64,000 nt of DNA from the NCBI RefSeq assembly GCF_007489275.1, contig NZ_VLNR01000019.1, positions 23,194 to 87,193 on the forward strand. The letters run 5' to 3'. Positions 9,121-17,785 of this stretch are shown here, in pieces. This stretch comes from Aquimarina algiphila (GTDB lineage Bacteria > Bacteroidota > Bacteroidia > Flavobacteriales > Flavobacteriaceae). Within the stretch, counting starts at the first letter, position 1. The number at the start of each line of letters is the position of its first letter. The notes under the pieces were generated by a model that ran no database searches, was not told the origin of the DNA, and saw only the letters and a program-made list of their open reading frames with translations. The translations under genes and the position numbers were made by a program.

Positions 9121-9614
9121 AGGGCAAAAAAAACAAAACTTTCTACTGTATCTTAAAAATGCTTATAAACGGTACCAAAGCAAAGTACGATAAGCTTATT
9201 TAAGAAAAATCTATTCTTATTATTACTTACGAATCGCATAGCTAGAAGCTTGGGGGAGTTCTTTCAAAAAATTAACGATACTCATAAAATTGAGCCCGAA
9301 TGTTGAATAAAAGTGATTCATGACGATGTGATTTAAGGTTAACTAGCACTAACATAATCACTTATTAACAATAATACAAGAAAAATGTTTATTATTTGTT
9401 AATAATTTGTTGAAATTAAATAAAACAACGATAAAAAACATTTTTATTATCAAAAATAAAAATATTAGAAGGTAAAAACTCACTTTTAATGTTAATAACT
9501 ATGTTGATAACCCCGTTAACTACTGCTCATCAAGGGTTTACAAATCAATCAGTTAACAAAAAAGTGTAAAAAAGCATTTATAAACAAATTCAAACTTTTG
9601 TCTAAATTGCAAAC
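9121..9614. other. Non-coding AT-rich stretch
   Basis: About 490 bases with no supportable ORF on either strand. GTTAAC recurs several times, and there is one DnaA-box-like TGTTGATAA (9502-9510, one mismatch to the consensus). I found no tRNA, terminator or TAnnTTTG promoter element here. It probably includes the promoter and 5' leader of the gene at 9615, but I cannot place them. Confidence 0.5.
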
Positions 9615-10091
9615 ATGAAATCTGCCACCGTTAAAGAGATTAAAACAGAACTAAATGAATGTTCTCACCAAGATCTGATAGAACTATGTCTTAGGCTATC
9701 GAGATTTAAAAAAGAAAATAAAGAGTTACTTACTTATTTATTATTTGAATCTGGAAATGAGGATCAATATATCGAGAATGTGAAAAATGAGGTAGATGAA
9801 CAATTCACAATAATCAATATAACATCATATTATTTTATCAAAAAAAGCGTTCGTAAAATTTTACGTACAATTAAAAAATATATTCGATACTCAAAGAATA
9901 AAGAAACCGAAATAGAACTACTTCTTTATTTCTGTAAAAAACTCAAAGATTTCGAACCTTCTATAACAAGCAATTCTGTTCTCATGAATATTCATAACCG
10001 AGAAATAGCATCGATCAAAAAAAAAATAACCTTATTACATGAAGATCTTCAATATGATTATAAATTAGAATTGCAGAATCTTTACTTCTAA
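9615..10091 (+). CDS. Conserved hypothetical protein, small alpha-helical
   Basis: A 158-residue soluble protein, lysine- and glutamate-rich, without signal peptide or membrane segment. It looks all-helical: an N-terminal helix pair (KEIKTELNECSHQDLIELCLRLSRF), a central stretch with KKSVRKILRTIKKYIRYSK, and a helical C-terminus. The opening 'eLi-l-RL-kFkkENKELLtYLLFE' pattern is one I associate with unnamed flavobacterial proteins, with some likeness to DUF6155, but I am not sure of that. It stands alone between the hut terminator and the cold-shock gene. No function is proposed. Confidence 0.7.
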   Translation: MKSATVKEIKTELNECSHQDLIELCLRLSRFKKENKELLTYLLFESGNEDQYIENVKNEVDEQFTIINITSYYFIKKSVRKILRTIKKYIRYSKNKETEIELLLYFCKKLKDFEPSITSNSVLMNIHNREIASIKKKITLLHEDLQYDYKLELQNLYF

Positions 10092-10251
10092 ATATTACAC
10101 AGAGCACTAACCATACAATTGTTAAGTGTAATAATCAATTATTTCTAAAATGATTCATTTTTATCATGTTACAAATAATAAATGATCTAGATTTGTGTTT
10201 AGAATTAACAACTAAAGAGCATTAAGTAATGATCATTTAAGTATTTGGTAT

Positions 10252-10259
10252 TATCTTTG
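10252..10259 (+). promoter_or_regulatory. -7 element of the cold-shock gene promoter
   Basis: TATCTTTG matches the Bacteroidetes TAnnTTTG consensus. It lies 30 bases before the cold-shock ATG, giving a short leader. No clear TTG is seen at the -33 position. Confidence 0.55.
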
Positions 10260-10288
10260 TCTCTTATTAACTAATTTAAATTATCACA

Positions 10289-10480
10289 ATGAACAAAGGA
10301 ACAGTAAAATTCTTCAATGATGCAAAAGGGTTTGGATTCATTACAGAAGAAGATTCAAACAAAGAACATTTTGTACACATCTCAGGATTAATTGACGAAA
10401 TTCGTGAAGGAGACGCAGTTGAATTTGATTTGCAAGAAGGTAAAAAAGGATTGAACGCGGTAAACGTGAAAGTATTATAA
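10289..10480 (+). CDS. Cold-shock domain protein (CspA family)
   Basis: A 63-residue single cold-shock domain that binds single-stranded RNA or DNA and melts RNA structure. The start GTVKFFNDAKGFGFIT contains the RNP1 motif KGFGFI, and HFVHIS is RNP2. Trp of the usual KWF is replaced by Phe (KFFN), as in many flavobacterial homologues. The length is slightly under the usual 65-70. It has its own promoter element and a strong terminator and so is monocistronic. It may be a general RNA chaperone and need not be cold-induced. Confidence 0.95.
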   Translation: MNKGTVKFFNDAKGFGFITEEDSNKEHFVHISGLIDEIREGDAVEFDLQEGKKGLNAVNVKVL

Positions 10481-10508
10481 GATATACTATTTGATTTTTT
10501 AAAGTATT

Positions 10509-10536
10509 AAACCTGTCTGATTTGACAGGTTTTTTT
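10509..10536. terminator. Terminator after csp, shared with the convergent acyl-CoA operon
   Basis: A perfect 9-bp stem (10509-10517 AAACCTGTC with 10524-10532) around a 6-base loop is followed by a T-run to 10536. The A-run on the left also makes it usable on the minus strand, where the ten-gene operon ends at 10571. Confidence 0.85.
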
Positions 10537-10570
10537 ATTCTAAATGATTTATTTCTATCAAATACCTAAC

Positions 10571-11035
10571 TTATTCAAACATAAGTGATACAAATTCGGC
10601 AACACAGGCTGGTTTTTCTATATTCTCAATTTCGACTGAACACCCCCATGTGATTTTCAACCCATTAGTACCATACGCTTCAATTTTAGTTATTTTACTA
10701 TGCAGTCGTAAACGGCTATCAACAGGCACCGGGTGAGGAAAACGTACTTTATTTAGACCATAGTTTACTCCCATAACCAAACTTTCTACAATAACAAGGT
10801 CCATAAGCATTTTTGAAAGCAAAGAGACAGATAGAAATCCATGGGCAATTGGTTTCTTAAAAGGAGATTCTTTTGCTGTTCTTTTAACATCAACATGTAC
10901 CCATTGAAAATCCTGGGTGGCTTCTGCAAAAGTATTGATCATTTCTTGAGTGACTAGTACCCAATTACCTGTTGGTAATGGTTTGCCTTCATTCTTTTTA
11001 AAATCTTCGAAATTTTTACACTTTAATTTTCCCAT
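10571..11035 (-). CDS. MaoC-family (R)-specific enoyl-CoA hydratase
   Basis: A 154-residue single hot-dog-fold hydratase. The segment DFQWVHVDVKRTAKESPFKKPIAHGFL is the MaoC hydratase-2 motif. Asp42 and His47 have the five-residue spacing of the catalytic dyad, and Ala-His-Gly (64-66) is the conserved substrate-loop turn. Such enzymes add water to trans-2-enoyl-CoA to form 3-hydroxyacyl-CoA, which suits a beta-oxidation cluster. It is the last gene of the minus-strand operon, 34 bases after an SDR. The chain length and stereochemistry used cannot be read from sequence. Homologues also act as acyl dehydratases in other pathways. Confidence 0.88.
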   Translation of the reverse strand: MGKLKCKNFEDFKKNEGKPLPTGNWVLVTQEMINTFAEATQDFQWVHVDVKRTAKESPFKKPIAHGFLSVSLLSKMLMDLVIVESLVMGVNYGLNKVRFPHPVPVDSRLRLHSKITKIEAYGTNGLKITWGCSVEIENIEKPACVAEFVSLMFE

Positions 11036-11069
11036 ATTATTGAATTACTTGAAGAACATTAGTTTCAAA

Positions 11070-11807
11070 TCATCTTGAAACTCCCCCATCAATTGTCAAA
11101 CAAATACCTGAAACATAAGAAGCTTCATCTGATGCCAAATACAAATATCCATGCGCTATATCCATTGGAGTAGCTGCTTTTTGTAATGGTATTTGCTTTT
11201 TAATTCCTTCCAGATGCTCTTCAGGAATTTGTTCTGTCATTTCTGTGAGTGTAAAACCCGGGGCTAACGCATTGGCGGTAATACCATATTTTCCAAGCTC
11301 TACAGTCCAAGTTTTGGACATAGCAATGACACCTGCTTTTGTAGCCGAATAATTTGTTTGTCCAAAATTACCTCGTAAACCTACATTAGAAGCAGCAGAA
11401 ACAATACGACCATAGTTTGTGTCTTTCATATACTTCGAGATGACTTGAGTACAAAGAAAAACGCCTTTTAAATTCACCTCAATCACAGCATCCCATTCTG
11501 ATTCACTTATATTATGTAATGTACGATCCTTGGTAATACCAGCATTATTAATTAAAATATCAATCTTACCATAAGCTTTAAAAATCCTTTCGGCTTCTTT
11601 TTCTATCGCAACCTTATCTGTTACCGAAATTTTAGTAAATTCGGCTGTATTTCCTTTTTCGCTAATTTCTTTAGCCGTTTTCTCACCATCTGCCAACAGA
11701 TCCCAAATAATTACTATTGCTCCTTGTTTTGCAAATAAATCAGAAACGGCCTTTCCTATTCCTCTAGCTCCTCCTGTAACTATTGCTACTTTATTTTTTA
11801 ATCTCAT
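11070..11807 (-). CDS. SDR oxidoreductase, FabG-like
   Basis: A 245-residue classical short-chain dehydrogenase with TGGARGIG (11-18) for cofactor binding, NNAG (87-90), and the active-site Tyr153-x-x-x-Lys157 in YSATKAG. The C-terminus ends in the usual SGICLTIDGGVSR. Overall it is closest to 3-oxoacyl-[ACP] reductase (FabG). In this operon an acyl-CoA substrate, oxidising 3-hydroxyacyl-CoA to 3-ketoacyl-CoA, is more likely than fatty acid synthesis. It lies 22 bases after the quinone-oxidoreductase-like gene and 34 before the MaoC gene. All catalytic residues are present. Confidence 0.88.
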   Translation of the reverse strand: MRLKNKVAIVTGGARGIGKAVSDLFAKQGAIVIIWDLLADGEKTAKEISEKGNTAEFTKISVTDKVAIEKEAERIFKAYGKIDILINNAGITKDRTLHNISESEWDAVIEVNLKGVFLCTQVISKYMKDTNYGRIVSAASNVGLRGNFGQTNYSATKAGVIAMSKTWTVELGKYGITANALAPGFTLTEMTEQIPEEHLEGIKKQIPLQKAATPMDIAHGYLYLASDEASYVSGICLTIDGGVSR

Positions 11808-11829
11808 TTTTATTATCTTTTAACTCATA

Positions 11830-12807
11830 CTAAGAGCATTGTATAACTATCTTACCTTTAACCTCTCTATTTATCATTGCTTTTAATGCACTTGACGAAT
11901 CCTCTAAAGGGTAAATTTTATGAATATGAGGTTTTAGCTTACCTTCTGCATGCCACTGCATAAGTTCCATAGTATTTTGCATATTCTTTTTAGGGGTTTT
12001 TACAGCAAAACTCCCCCAAAAAACACCGACAATTGAGCAACCTTTTAAAAGAGCAAGATTAAGCGGTATCTTAGGGATACTTCCTGCAGCAAAACCTACT
12101 ACCAAATAACGCCCATCCCAAGCCATTCCGCGAATAGCCATTTCAGAATATTCTCCTCCAACCGGATCATATATGACATCAACTCCTTTTCCGTTTGTTA
12201 ATTCTTTAATTTTTAATTTCAGGTCTTTATCTGTATAATTTATAATTTCATCGGCTCCATATGCTGCACACAACTGTAGTTTTTGATCATTAGAAGCCGC
12301 TGCAATTACTTTTGCTCCCATAAGCTTCCCTAATTCTACCGCTGCCAAACCCACACCTCCTGAGGCTCCTAATACCAAAAGTGTTTCTCCTGATTGAAGA
12401 TCAGCTCTGTCTTTTAATGCATGATAAGAGGTGCCATATGCCATCATAAAAGAAGCGGCAATAGGGAAATCCATCATAGGTGGCTTCTTAAAACATGCAT
12501 TTCCAGGAACAGCTACCTCTTCTGCATATCCACCATGCATTACAAATCCAAAAACTTCATCTCCTGATTTTACATGAGTGATGTTTGCTCCTACTTCTTT
12601 TACAATTCCTGCAATATCACTTCCTGGAGTGAAAGGTAACTCTGGTTTAAATTGATATAACCCTTGAATAATTAATGTATCTGGAAAATTGACTCCGCAA
12701 GCTTTTACCTGAACAATAACTTCGTTTTCTTTGGGAGTTAAATCATCTAATTCTTCAAACACTAATGCTGAAGGAGGACCGAATTGTTTACAAACAATAG
12801 CTTTCAT
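11830..12807 (-). CDS. Zinc-free MDR oxidoreductase, NADPH:quinone oxidoreductase type
   Basis: A 325-residue medium-chain dehydrogenase/reductase. The N-terminal GroES-like domain (ACGVNFPDTLIIQG) lacks the zinc ligands of alcohol dehydrogenases. The Rossmann domain has LGASGGVGLAAVELGK (146-161). The motif VDVIYDPVGG is typical of the quinone-oxidoreductase subgroup, as is the GFAAGSIPKIPLN segment. These enzymes reduce activated double bonds or quinones with NADPH. In this operon it might act on an unsaturated acyl-CoA or aldehyde, but that is inferred. It is 20 bases downstream of another MDR gene and 22 bases upstream of an SDR. Confidence 0.88.
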   Translation of the reverse strand: MKAIVCKQFGPPSALVFEELDDLTPKENEVIVQVKACGVNFPDTLIIQGLYQFKPELPFTPGSDIAGIVKEVGANITHVKSGDEVFGFVMHGGYAEEVAVPGNACFKKPPMMDFPIAASFMMAYGTSYHALKDRADLQSGETLLVLGASGGVGLAAVELGKLMGAKVIAAASNDQKLQLCAAYGADEIINYTDKDLKLKIKELTNGKGVDVIYDPVGGEYSEMAIRGMAWDGRYLVVGFAAGSIPKIPLNLALLKGCSIVGVFWGSFAVKTPKKNMQNTMELMQWHAEGKLKPHIHKIYPLEDSSSALKAMINREVKGKIVIQCS

Positions 12808-12827
12808 CTAGTTTATTTTTATAACCT

Positions 12828-13832
12828 CTATTCTTCAATTACCTTTAATACTAATTTCCCTTTCTTATCTCCAGAAAACAATCGCAAAAACGTTTCATGA
12901 AAGTTTTCTATACCATCATAAATATCTTCTTTACTTTTTAATTTTCCTTGTGCAATCCATCCTCCCATTTGCATAGCGGCTTTAGCATAATCTTTAGCAT
13001 AATCCATTACTAATATCCCTTGCATAGTTGCACGATTAACCAATAATGATAAATAATTCGCTGGTCCTTTTATAGCTTCTTTATTATTATATTGCGAAAT
13101 AGCCCCACAGATAATAACACGAGCATTAAGACGTAATCGACTTAAAGCTGCATCTAAAATTTCTCCTCCAACATTATCAAAATACACATCAAGCCCTTTT
13201 GGACATTCACGTTTTAGGGCTTCGTATATATTCTCTGATTTATAATCAATAGCACTATCAAACCCCAACTCATCAATAAGATATTTACATTTTTCTTTAC
13301 CTCCTGCAATACCAATAACACGGCATCCTTTTATTTTAGCAATCTGCCCAACAATACTTCCAACAGCTCCTGCCGCTCCTGAAACCAATACAATATCACC
13401 TTCTTTAATTTTCCCTGCCTCCAAAATTCCAAAATATGCTGTCATTCCTGGCATTCCCAACGTCCCTATATACATAGGCAAAGGAGCTAAATTTGGATCA
13501 ACAGGGTACCAATTCTCACCATTCGTTACTACATATTGCTGTACACCACCCCAACCAGTTAAATAATCTCCTTCTTTGTACTTTGGGTGATTATTTACTT
13601 TAATAACTTTACCCACAGAGCCAGCTCTCATAACATCATCAATTTGTATAGGTTCTATATATGATTTGGCATCATTCATCCAACCACGCATCGCCGGATC
13701 TAACGATACATAATGTTGCTGAATAAGCACTTCTCCTTCTTTAAGCTCTGGAATGGGATTAGATTGTAATTCCCAAGTATCAGAAGCAGGAAGACCTACT
13801 GGGCGTTTCTTAAATATCAATTGTCTATTCAT
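12828..13832 (-). CDS. NADP-dependent MDR oxidoreductase, prostaglandin/leukotriene reductase-like (CurA type)
   Basis: A 334-residue medium-chain reductase of the PTGR/CurA branch. DPAMRGWM near residue 45, the Rossmann motif VSGAAGAVGSIVGQIAK (150-166) and YFDNVGGEILD are hallmarks of the branch. Members reduce the C=C bond of alpha,beta-unsaturated ketones or aldehydes (curcumin, 15-keto prostaglandins, alkenals). It belongs to the minus-strand acyl-CoA operon, 33 bases after an SDR and 20 before a second MDR. The presence of two ene-reductase-like enzymes hints at a branched, unsaturated or oxygenated substrate. Confidence 0.88.
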   Translation of the reverse strand: MNRQLIFKKRPVGLPASDTWELQSNPIPELKEGEVLIQQHYVSLDPAMRGWMNDAKSYIEPIQIDDVMRAGSVGKVIKVNNHPKYKEGDYLTGWGGVQQYVVTNGENWYPVDPNLAPLPMYIGTLGMPGMTAYFGILEAGKIKEGDIVLVSGAAGAVGSIVGQIAKIKGCRVIGIAGGKEKCKYLIDELGFDSAIDYKSENIYEALKRECPKGLDVYFDNVGGEILDAALSRLRLNARVIICGAISQYNNKEAIKGPANYLSLLVNRATMQGILVMDYAKDYAKAAMQMGGWIAQGKLKSKEDIYDGIENFHETFLRLFSGDKKGKLVLKVIEE

Positions 13833-13865
13833 AATTTTTTCTTTTGTAGTTAGTCAAGTATATTT

Positions 13866-14621
13866 TTATAATGAAGTTCCTCCGTCTAAGGTTATTGTTT
13901 GTCCTGTAATAAATTTTGTGTTATCCGAAGCTAACCAAACCACGGCATCAGCAATTTCCTCTGCTTGACCATATCGTTTCATTGGAATTACACTTTTTAA
14001 TCGTTGATCCATATCTGGTCGAACAGAAAGCAATTTATCTAATAAAGCAGATTCTGTATACCCAGGACATACAGCATTAATACGGATATTCTTTGTTGCA
14101 TATTCTAAGGCAGCAGATTTTGTCATACCAACCACTGCAAATTTACTTGCACAATATGACAGGTTATTAAGCGAAGCTTTTAAACCTGCTAAAGAGGCTA
14201 TATTTACAATGTTTCCCCCTCCTTGCTTTACCATCTGTTTTAATGCTGATTTCATACAATAAAAAACTCCAGTTTGGTTCACAGCAATCACGCTATCCCA
14301 ATCTTCTAAGGTATAATCTGCTGTTCTCGTCATATGTTTTGGGCCAATCCCGGCGTTATTTACCATTATGTCTAATCGCCCATATTTTGATACGGTTTTG
14401 GTAATAAGTTGTTCTACCTCATCAATCTGAGTTACATTAGCTGCTATTACTGTTGCATCACTTCCTTGTTCAAGGATCTCTTTGGCAATTTTTTGTGCTT
14501 TTTCTTCCTTAATATCAGAAACTACGACTATAGCTTGATGTTTGGCAAAATGTTTAGCCGTTGCAGCACCAATACCAGAACCAGCACCGGTCACAATTAC
14601 TATTTTATCTTTTACTTCCAT
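13866..14621 (-). CDS. SDR oxidoreductase
   Basis: A 251-residue classical SDR: TGAGSGIG (11-18), NNAG (88-91), Ser143, Tyr156-x-x-x-Lys160 in YCASKFA, and a C-terminal TGQTITLDGG. The sequence HMTRTADYTLEDWDSVIAVNQTGVFYCMK and the MKRYGQAEEIADAV C-terminal segment suggest a secondary-alcohol or 3-hydroxyacyl-CoA dehydrogenase, but the family is too broad for a specific substrate. It lies 56 bases after the transglutaminase-like gene and 33 bases before the CurA-type gene, within the operon. Confidence 0.87.
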   Translation of the reverse strand: MEVKDKIVIVTGAGSGIGAATAKHFAKHQAIVVVSDIKEEKAQKIAKEILEQGSDATVIAANVTQIDEVEQLITKTVSKYGRLDIMVNNAGIGPKHMTRTADYTLEDWDSVIAVNQTGVFYCMKSALKQMVKQGGGNIVNIASLAGLKASLNNLSYCASKFAVVGMTKSAALEYATKNIRINAVCPGYTESALLDKLLSVRPDMDQRLKSVIPMKRYGQAEEIADAVVWLASDNTKFITGQTITLDGGTSL

Positions 14622-14677
14622 ATCCTTAAAATTAAAATCAATAGTCTTTTTATTTAAACATTTACAGCAATATACTT

Positions 14678-15337
14678 TTATAATTTAATCTCTTCTAACC
14701 CTTCATATTGATCTATAATTGCAGGATAATGTTCTTTCATATTATTAAAAATAAAATCAAGGGGTACATCTTCAAAATGGCCATAATCATCAAGATATTC
14801 CATAAAAACATTTCCTGCGTTATTGAATTCCTGAAACATAGAGTCATTTTCTCCATCAAAATCAAGAGGAGCTACATTACATTTTCTGCATAATGCTTTA
14901 TTAAAAGCGGGTGATACTTTCAACCATTTACCATCAAGAAATACATTTACCATTCCGTGAGGAGTCAATTCATTTGTCCCGAATTTTTCTATTAATCGTT
15001 CTACTCCGATATGGTTTTTCACTTTTGCCAGATGAATTCTTGCTGGTATTTTTACTGCTCTCAAACACGCTATCAAAAGGATAGATTTATCCACACAATG
15101 GCCTTTTGGTCTTTGTGCAATATTACTTGCTATATACCCTTCTTTTATAAGACTTATCTGATATGGATCATACCTCCATTCATCTCTTATTTTAAGATAT
15201 AGTCCAATAGCTTTTTCTTTTGGAGTTAACGTATCAGTTTTAAATTCTTTGACTAGCTCCTGAATTTTATCAGTTTCATAATCAAAATAATATGTAGAAG
15301 CTAAATAATCCATTTTTTCTTCTTTTTTAAACTTCAT
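14678..15337 (-). CDS. Transglutaminase-like (cysteine protease fold) protein
   Basis: A 219-residue protein with a transglutaminase core. KGHCVDKSILLIACLRA holds the putative nucleophile Cys81. TPHGMVNVFLDGKWLKVSPAFN holds His127. The third position of the triad, usually Asp after the Trp, is Ser in the KVSPAFN segment, so the enzyme may use a variant triad. There is no signal peptide, so it is probably cytoplasmic. An internal Met at residue 9 (15313) could be the true start. Within an acyl-CoA operon its role is unclear; the position could suggest an amide- or thioester-cleaving step, but I have no evidence for this. Confidence 0.78.
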   Translation of the reverse strand: MKFKKEEKMDYLASTYYFDYETDKIQELVKEFKTDTLTPKEKAIGLYLKIRDEWRYDPYQISLIKEGYIASNIAQRPKGHCVDKSILLIACLRAVKIPARIHLAKVKNHIGVERLIEKFGTNELTPHGMVNVFLDGKWLKVSPAFNKALCRKCNVAPLDFDGENDSMFQEFNNAGNVFMEYLDDYGHFEDVPLDFIFNNMKEHYPAIIDQYEGLEEIKL

Positions 15338-15373
15338 CTAAGGGTTGTAACATCAATAAAGTTAATATTCTTA

Positions 15374-16426
15374 TTAATCTATTTTATTTTTCTGAATCGC
15401 TTGTAAGGCTAGATTACAAAGTAACTCGGCTGCCTTATTTAATTGTGCAAAACGAGGATCTGTCGTTAAACCTTTGTTATATCTGTAATAAATCTGTTGT
15501 GCGATTACTGCTATTTTAAAAAGGCCAAATACATAGTAAAACACTAAGTGATCCACATCTCTTCCACTTTTTTGAATATATAGTGCTACAATCTCACTTC
15601 TTCCTGGATTACCATCCATAATTGTTGGTGACGGAATTCCTTGCTGAACAAAAGGATGATCTGTTGCCATTGTCCAATACCCCAATGACGTTCCTAAGTC
15701 CATTAAAGGGTCACCAAGGGTAGCCATTTCCCAATCTAATACTGCTATTACTTCTTTCCAGCTATCATCTTTAAAAACAACATTATCATACTTAAAATCA
15801 TTATGAACTAAACTGTGTCGATATATTTTTGGCTGATTTTCCTCCATCCATCGCATTACTTTTTCAGCTGCGGGAACATCATCGGTAGCTGCTTTTAGAT
15901 ACTGTTTCCCCCAATTCAAGACCTGACGTTGTACATATCCATCAGGTTTTCCAAGATCTTCAAGTCCGACAGTTTTGTAATCTATCGCATGAAGTGCCAC
16001 AAACGTATCTAACCAAGAATCTGCAATAGTCTTAAAACTATCTGGAGAAATATTTCTTTTTTTAGCTTCATTAACATTAAGGATAATACCATCTATTTTT
16101 TCCATAATATAGAATGGACTTCCAAGAATACTTTCATCATCAGTAAATGCAAACATTTTTGGAACTTTGGGGAAAGTCACGTAGATACCCGATTGCACTT
16201 TAAATTCACGTCCCATATCATGACCTCTTTTTATGGCTCCAAAAGGAGGGCGACGTAGTACATATTCTTTACTCTCAATTTGTAGCAAATAAGTAAGGTT
16301 AGAATACCCATGTGTAAATTGAGTTACTTGCCAATCGCTTTGATGACTATCTATAAGCCCTTCTTTCTGAAGAAACATTTTTAACGTTTTCTCGTTTAAT
16401 TCTTCTCCTTTACGTACGTTTTGCAT
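15374..16426 (-). CDS. APH-fold kinase, ACAD10/11-type phosphotransferase
   Basis: A 350-residue aminoglycoside-phosphotransferase-fold kinase. LVHNDFKYDNVVF (206-218) is the catalytic loop with Asp210 and Asn215; VLDWEMATLGDPLMDLG (229-245) carries the metal-binding Asp231. RRPPFGAIKRGHDMGREF near residue 60 is characteristic of the branch fused to an acyl-CoA dehydrogenase in mammalian ACAD10/11, and of LvaA in the Pseudomonas levulinate pathway. Those kinases phosphorylate the 4-hydroxyl of 4-hydroxyacyl-CoA so that a partner dehydrogenase can remove phosphate. The next upstream gene (80 bases away) encodes an ACAD10/11-like dehydrogenase, so the same chemistry is likely here. Antibiotic modification is improbable. 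Confidence 0.88.
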   Translation of the reverse strand: MQNVRKGEELNEKTLKMFLQKEGLIDSHQSDWQVTQFTHGYSNLTYLLQIESKEYVLRRPPFGAIKRGHDMGREFKVQSGIYVTFPKVPKMFAFTDDESILGSPFYIMEKIDGIILNVNEAKKRNISPDSFKTIADSWLDTFVALHAIDYKTVGLEDLGKPDGYVQRQVLNWGKQYLKAATDDVPAAEKVMRWMEENQPKIYRHSLVHNDFKYDNVVFKDDSWKEVIAVLDWEMATLGDPLMDLGTSLGYWTMATDHPFVQQGIPSPTIMDGNPGRSEIVALYIQKSGRDVDHLVFYYVFGLFKIAVIAQQIYYRYNKGLTTDPRFAQLNKAAELLCNLALQAIQKNKID

Positions 16427-16505
16427 TGTGTTAGATTAATTAAAGGTATTCGACATGCTGCTTTAGACTAACAATTTGGTTTTTTATTTGTATATCATTT
16501 TAAAT

Positions 16506-17729
16506 CTATATCTTCTTTTCTGCATAGGTATTGATCACACTTTTACCCAGTTGATACATATGCACCTCATCAGGGCCGTCTGCAAGGCGAAGCATACGTG
16601 CTGCTACAAAGAAATGTGCTAATGGAGTATCAGGCCCAACTCCCATACCACCATGAATTTGCATAGCTCTATCTATAACTTTTAATGCCATATTGGGTGC
16701 TACAATTTTGATCATTGCAATTAAGTCTTTTGATACTTTATTTCCTGCTTTATCCATTTTATCAGCTGCAGAAAGAGTTAATAATCTTGCCTGTTCTACT
16801 TCACATTGTGATAGTGCAATCTCTTGGCGTATACTACTATAATCTTTAAATGTCTTACCAAAAGCAATACGTTCTGAAGCTCTTTTTGACATCAACTCCA
16901 AAGCTCTTTGTGCCATTCCTATCAACCTCATACAATGATGAATTCTACCTGGCCCTAAACGCCCCTGGGCAATCTCAAAACCTCTTCCTTCACCAAGAAT
17001 CAGGTTTTCTTTAGGCACTCTTACATTCTCAAGTAAAATTTCGGCATGTCCTTCTGGAGAATCATAAAATCCAAATACAGATAGAGGTCGAATAATTTTT
17101 AATCCAGGAGTATCCATAGGAACCAAAATCATACTCTGTTGTTGATGCCTTGCTGCTTCCGGATCTGTTTTGCCCATTACAATAGCGATCTTACAGTGAG
17201 GGTCCATCCCCCCAGAGGACCACCATTTACGACCATTAATCACATAATCATTTCCATCTCGTCTGATTGAAGTTTCAATATTTGTAGCATCAGAAGAAGC
17301 CACTTGTGGTTCTGTCATCAGAAAAGCAGAGCGAATATCTCCGTTCATTAAAGGTTTTAACCATTGTTCTTGCTGATGAGAAGAACCATATTTTGCCAAG
17401 ACTTCCATATTTCCTGTATCAGGAGCATTACAATTAAATACTTCTGATGACCATAGAACGCGCCCCATGATTTCTGCCAAAGGTGCATATTCTAAATTGG
17501 ATAAACCAGGACTTAAGCTCCCATAATTTTTTGGTAAAAAAAGATTCCATAACCCAGCTTCCTTGGCCTTTATTTTTAATTCATTCATGCCTGACCAACG
17601 TTGCCAACGGTTATTGGGGTCATAAACAAAAGTGCTCACTTCCTTTTCTACTGGGAGAATGTGCTCTTCAAAAAAAGCAGTAAGTTTTTGTTGAAGTGAG
17701 GTTATTTTTTCTGAATACTCGAAATTCAT
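16506..17729 (-). CDS. Acyl-CoA dehydrogenase, ACAD10/11-like
   Basis: A 407-residue flavoprotein of the acyl-CoA dehydrogenase superfamily. [13 protein letters not shown] (near residue 99) and [14 protein letters not shown] are typical of the ACAD10/11 branch. So are the C-terminal [12 protein letters not shown] and [15 protein letters not shown]. In ordinary short- and medium-chain enzymes the catalytic Glu sits in an EGT motif; here the aligned position is Asp384 in ADGP. In ACAD10/11-type enzymes the flavoprotein takes part in eliminating phosphate from 4-phosphoacyl-CoA. It lies directly upstream of the matching kinase and 56 bases after an SDR in the same operon. Confidence 0.92.
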   Translation of the reverse strand: MNFEYSEKITSLQQKLTAFFEEHILPVEKEVSTFVYDPNNRWQRWSGMNELKIKAKEAGLWNLFLPKNYGSLSPGLSNLEYAPLAEIMGRVLWSSEVFNCNAPDTGNMEVLAKYGSSHQQEQWLKPLMNGDIRSAFLMTEPQVASSDATNIETSIRRDGNDYVINGRKWWSSGGMDPHCKIAIVMGKTDPEAARHQQQSMILVPMDTPGLKIIRPLSVFGFYDSPEGHAEILLENVRVPKENLILGEGRGFEIAQGRLGPGRIHHCMRLIGMAQRALELMSKRASERIAFGKTFKDYSSIRQEIALSQCEVEQARLLTLSAADKMDKAGNKVSKDLIAMIKIVAPNMALKVIDRAMQIHGGMGVGPDTPLAHFFVAARMLRLADGPDEVHMYQLGKSVINTYAEKKI

Positions 17730-17785
17730 GCTTTACAATATTTAAATGGGTAAGATCCTTCTTTTTCGGAAAGAATATTTGGCAA

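Noticed and set aside
9502..9510. DnaA-box-like TGTTGATAA as a replication origin
   Set aside because: It has one mismatch and stands alone; the only other similar site is 29 kb away (38849-38857). There is no cluster and no dnaA or dnaN nearby.
15374..16426. Aminoglycoside resistance phosphotransferase
   Set aside because: The fold is shared, but the specific motifs and the acyl-CoA operon context point to the ACAD10/11 kinase branch.
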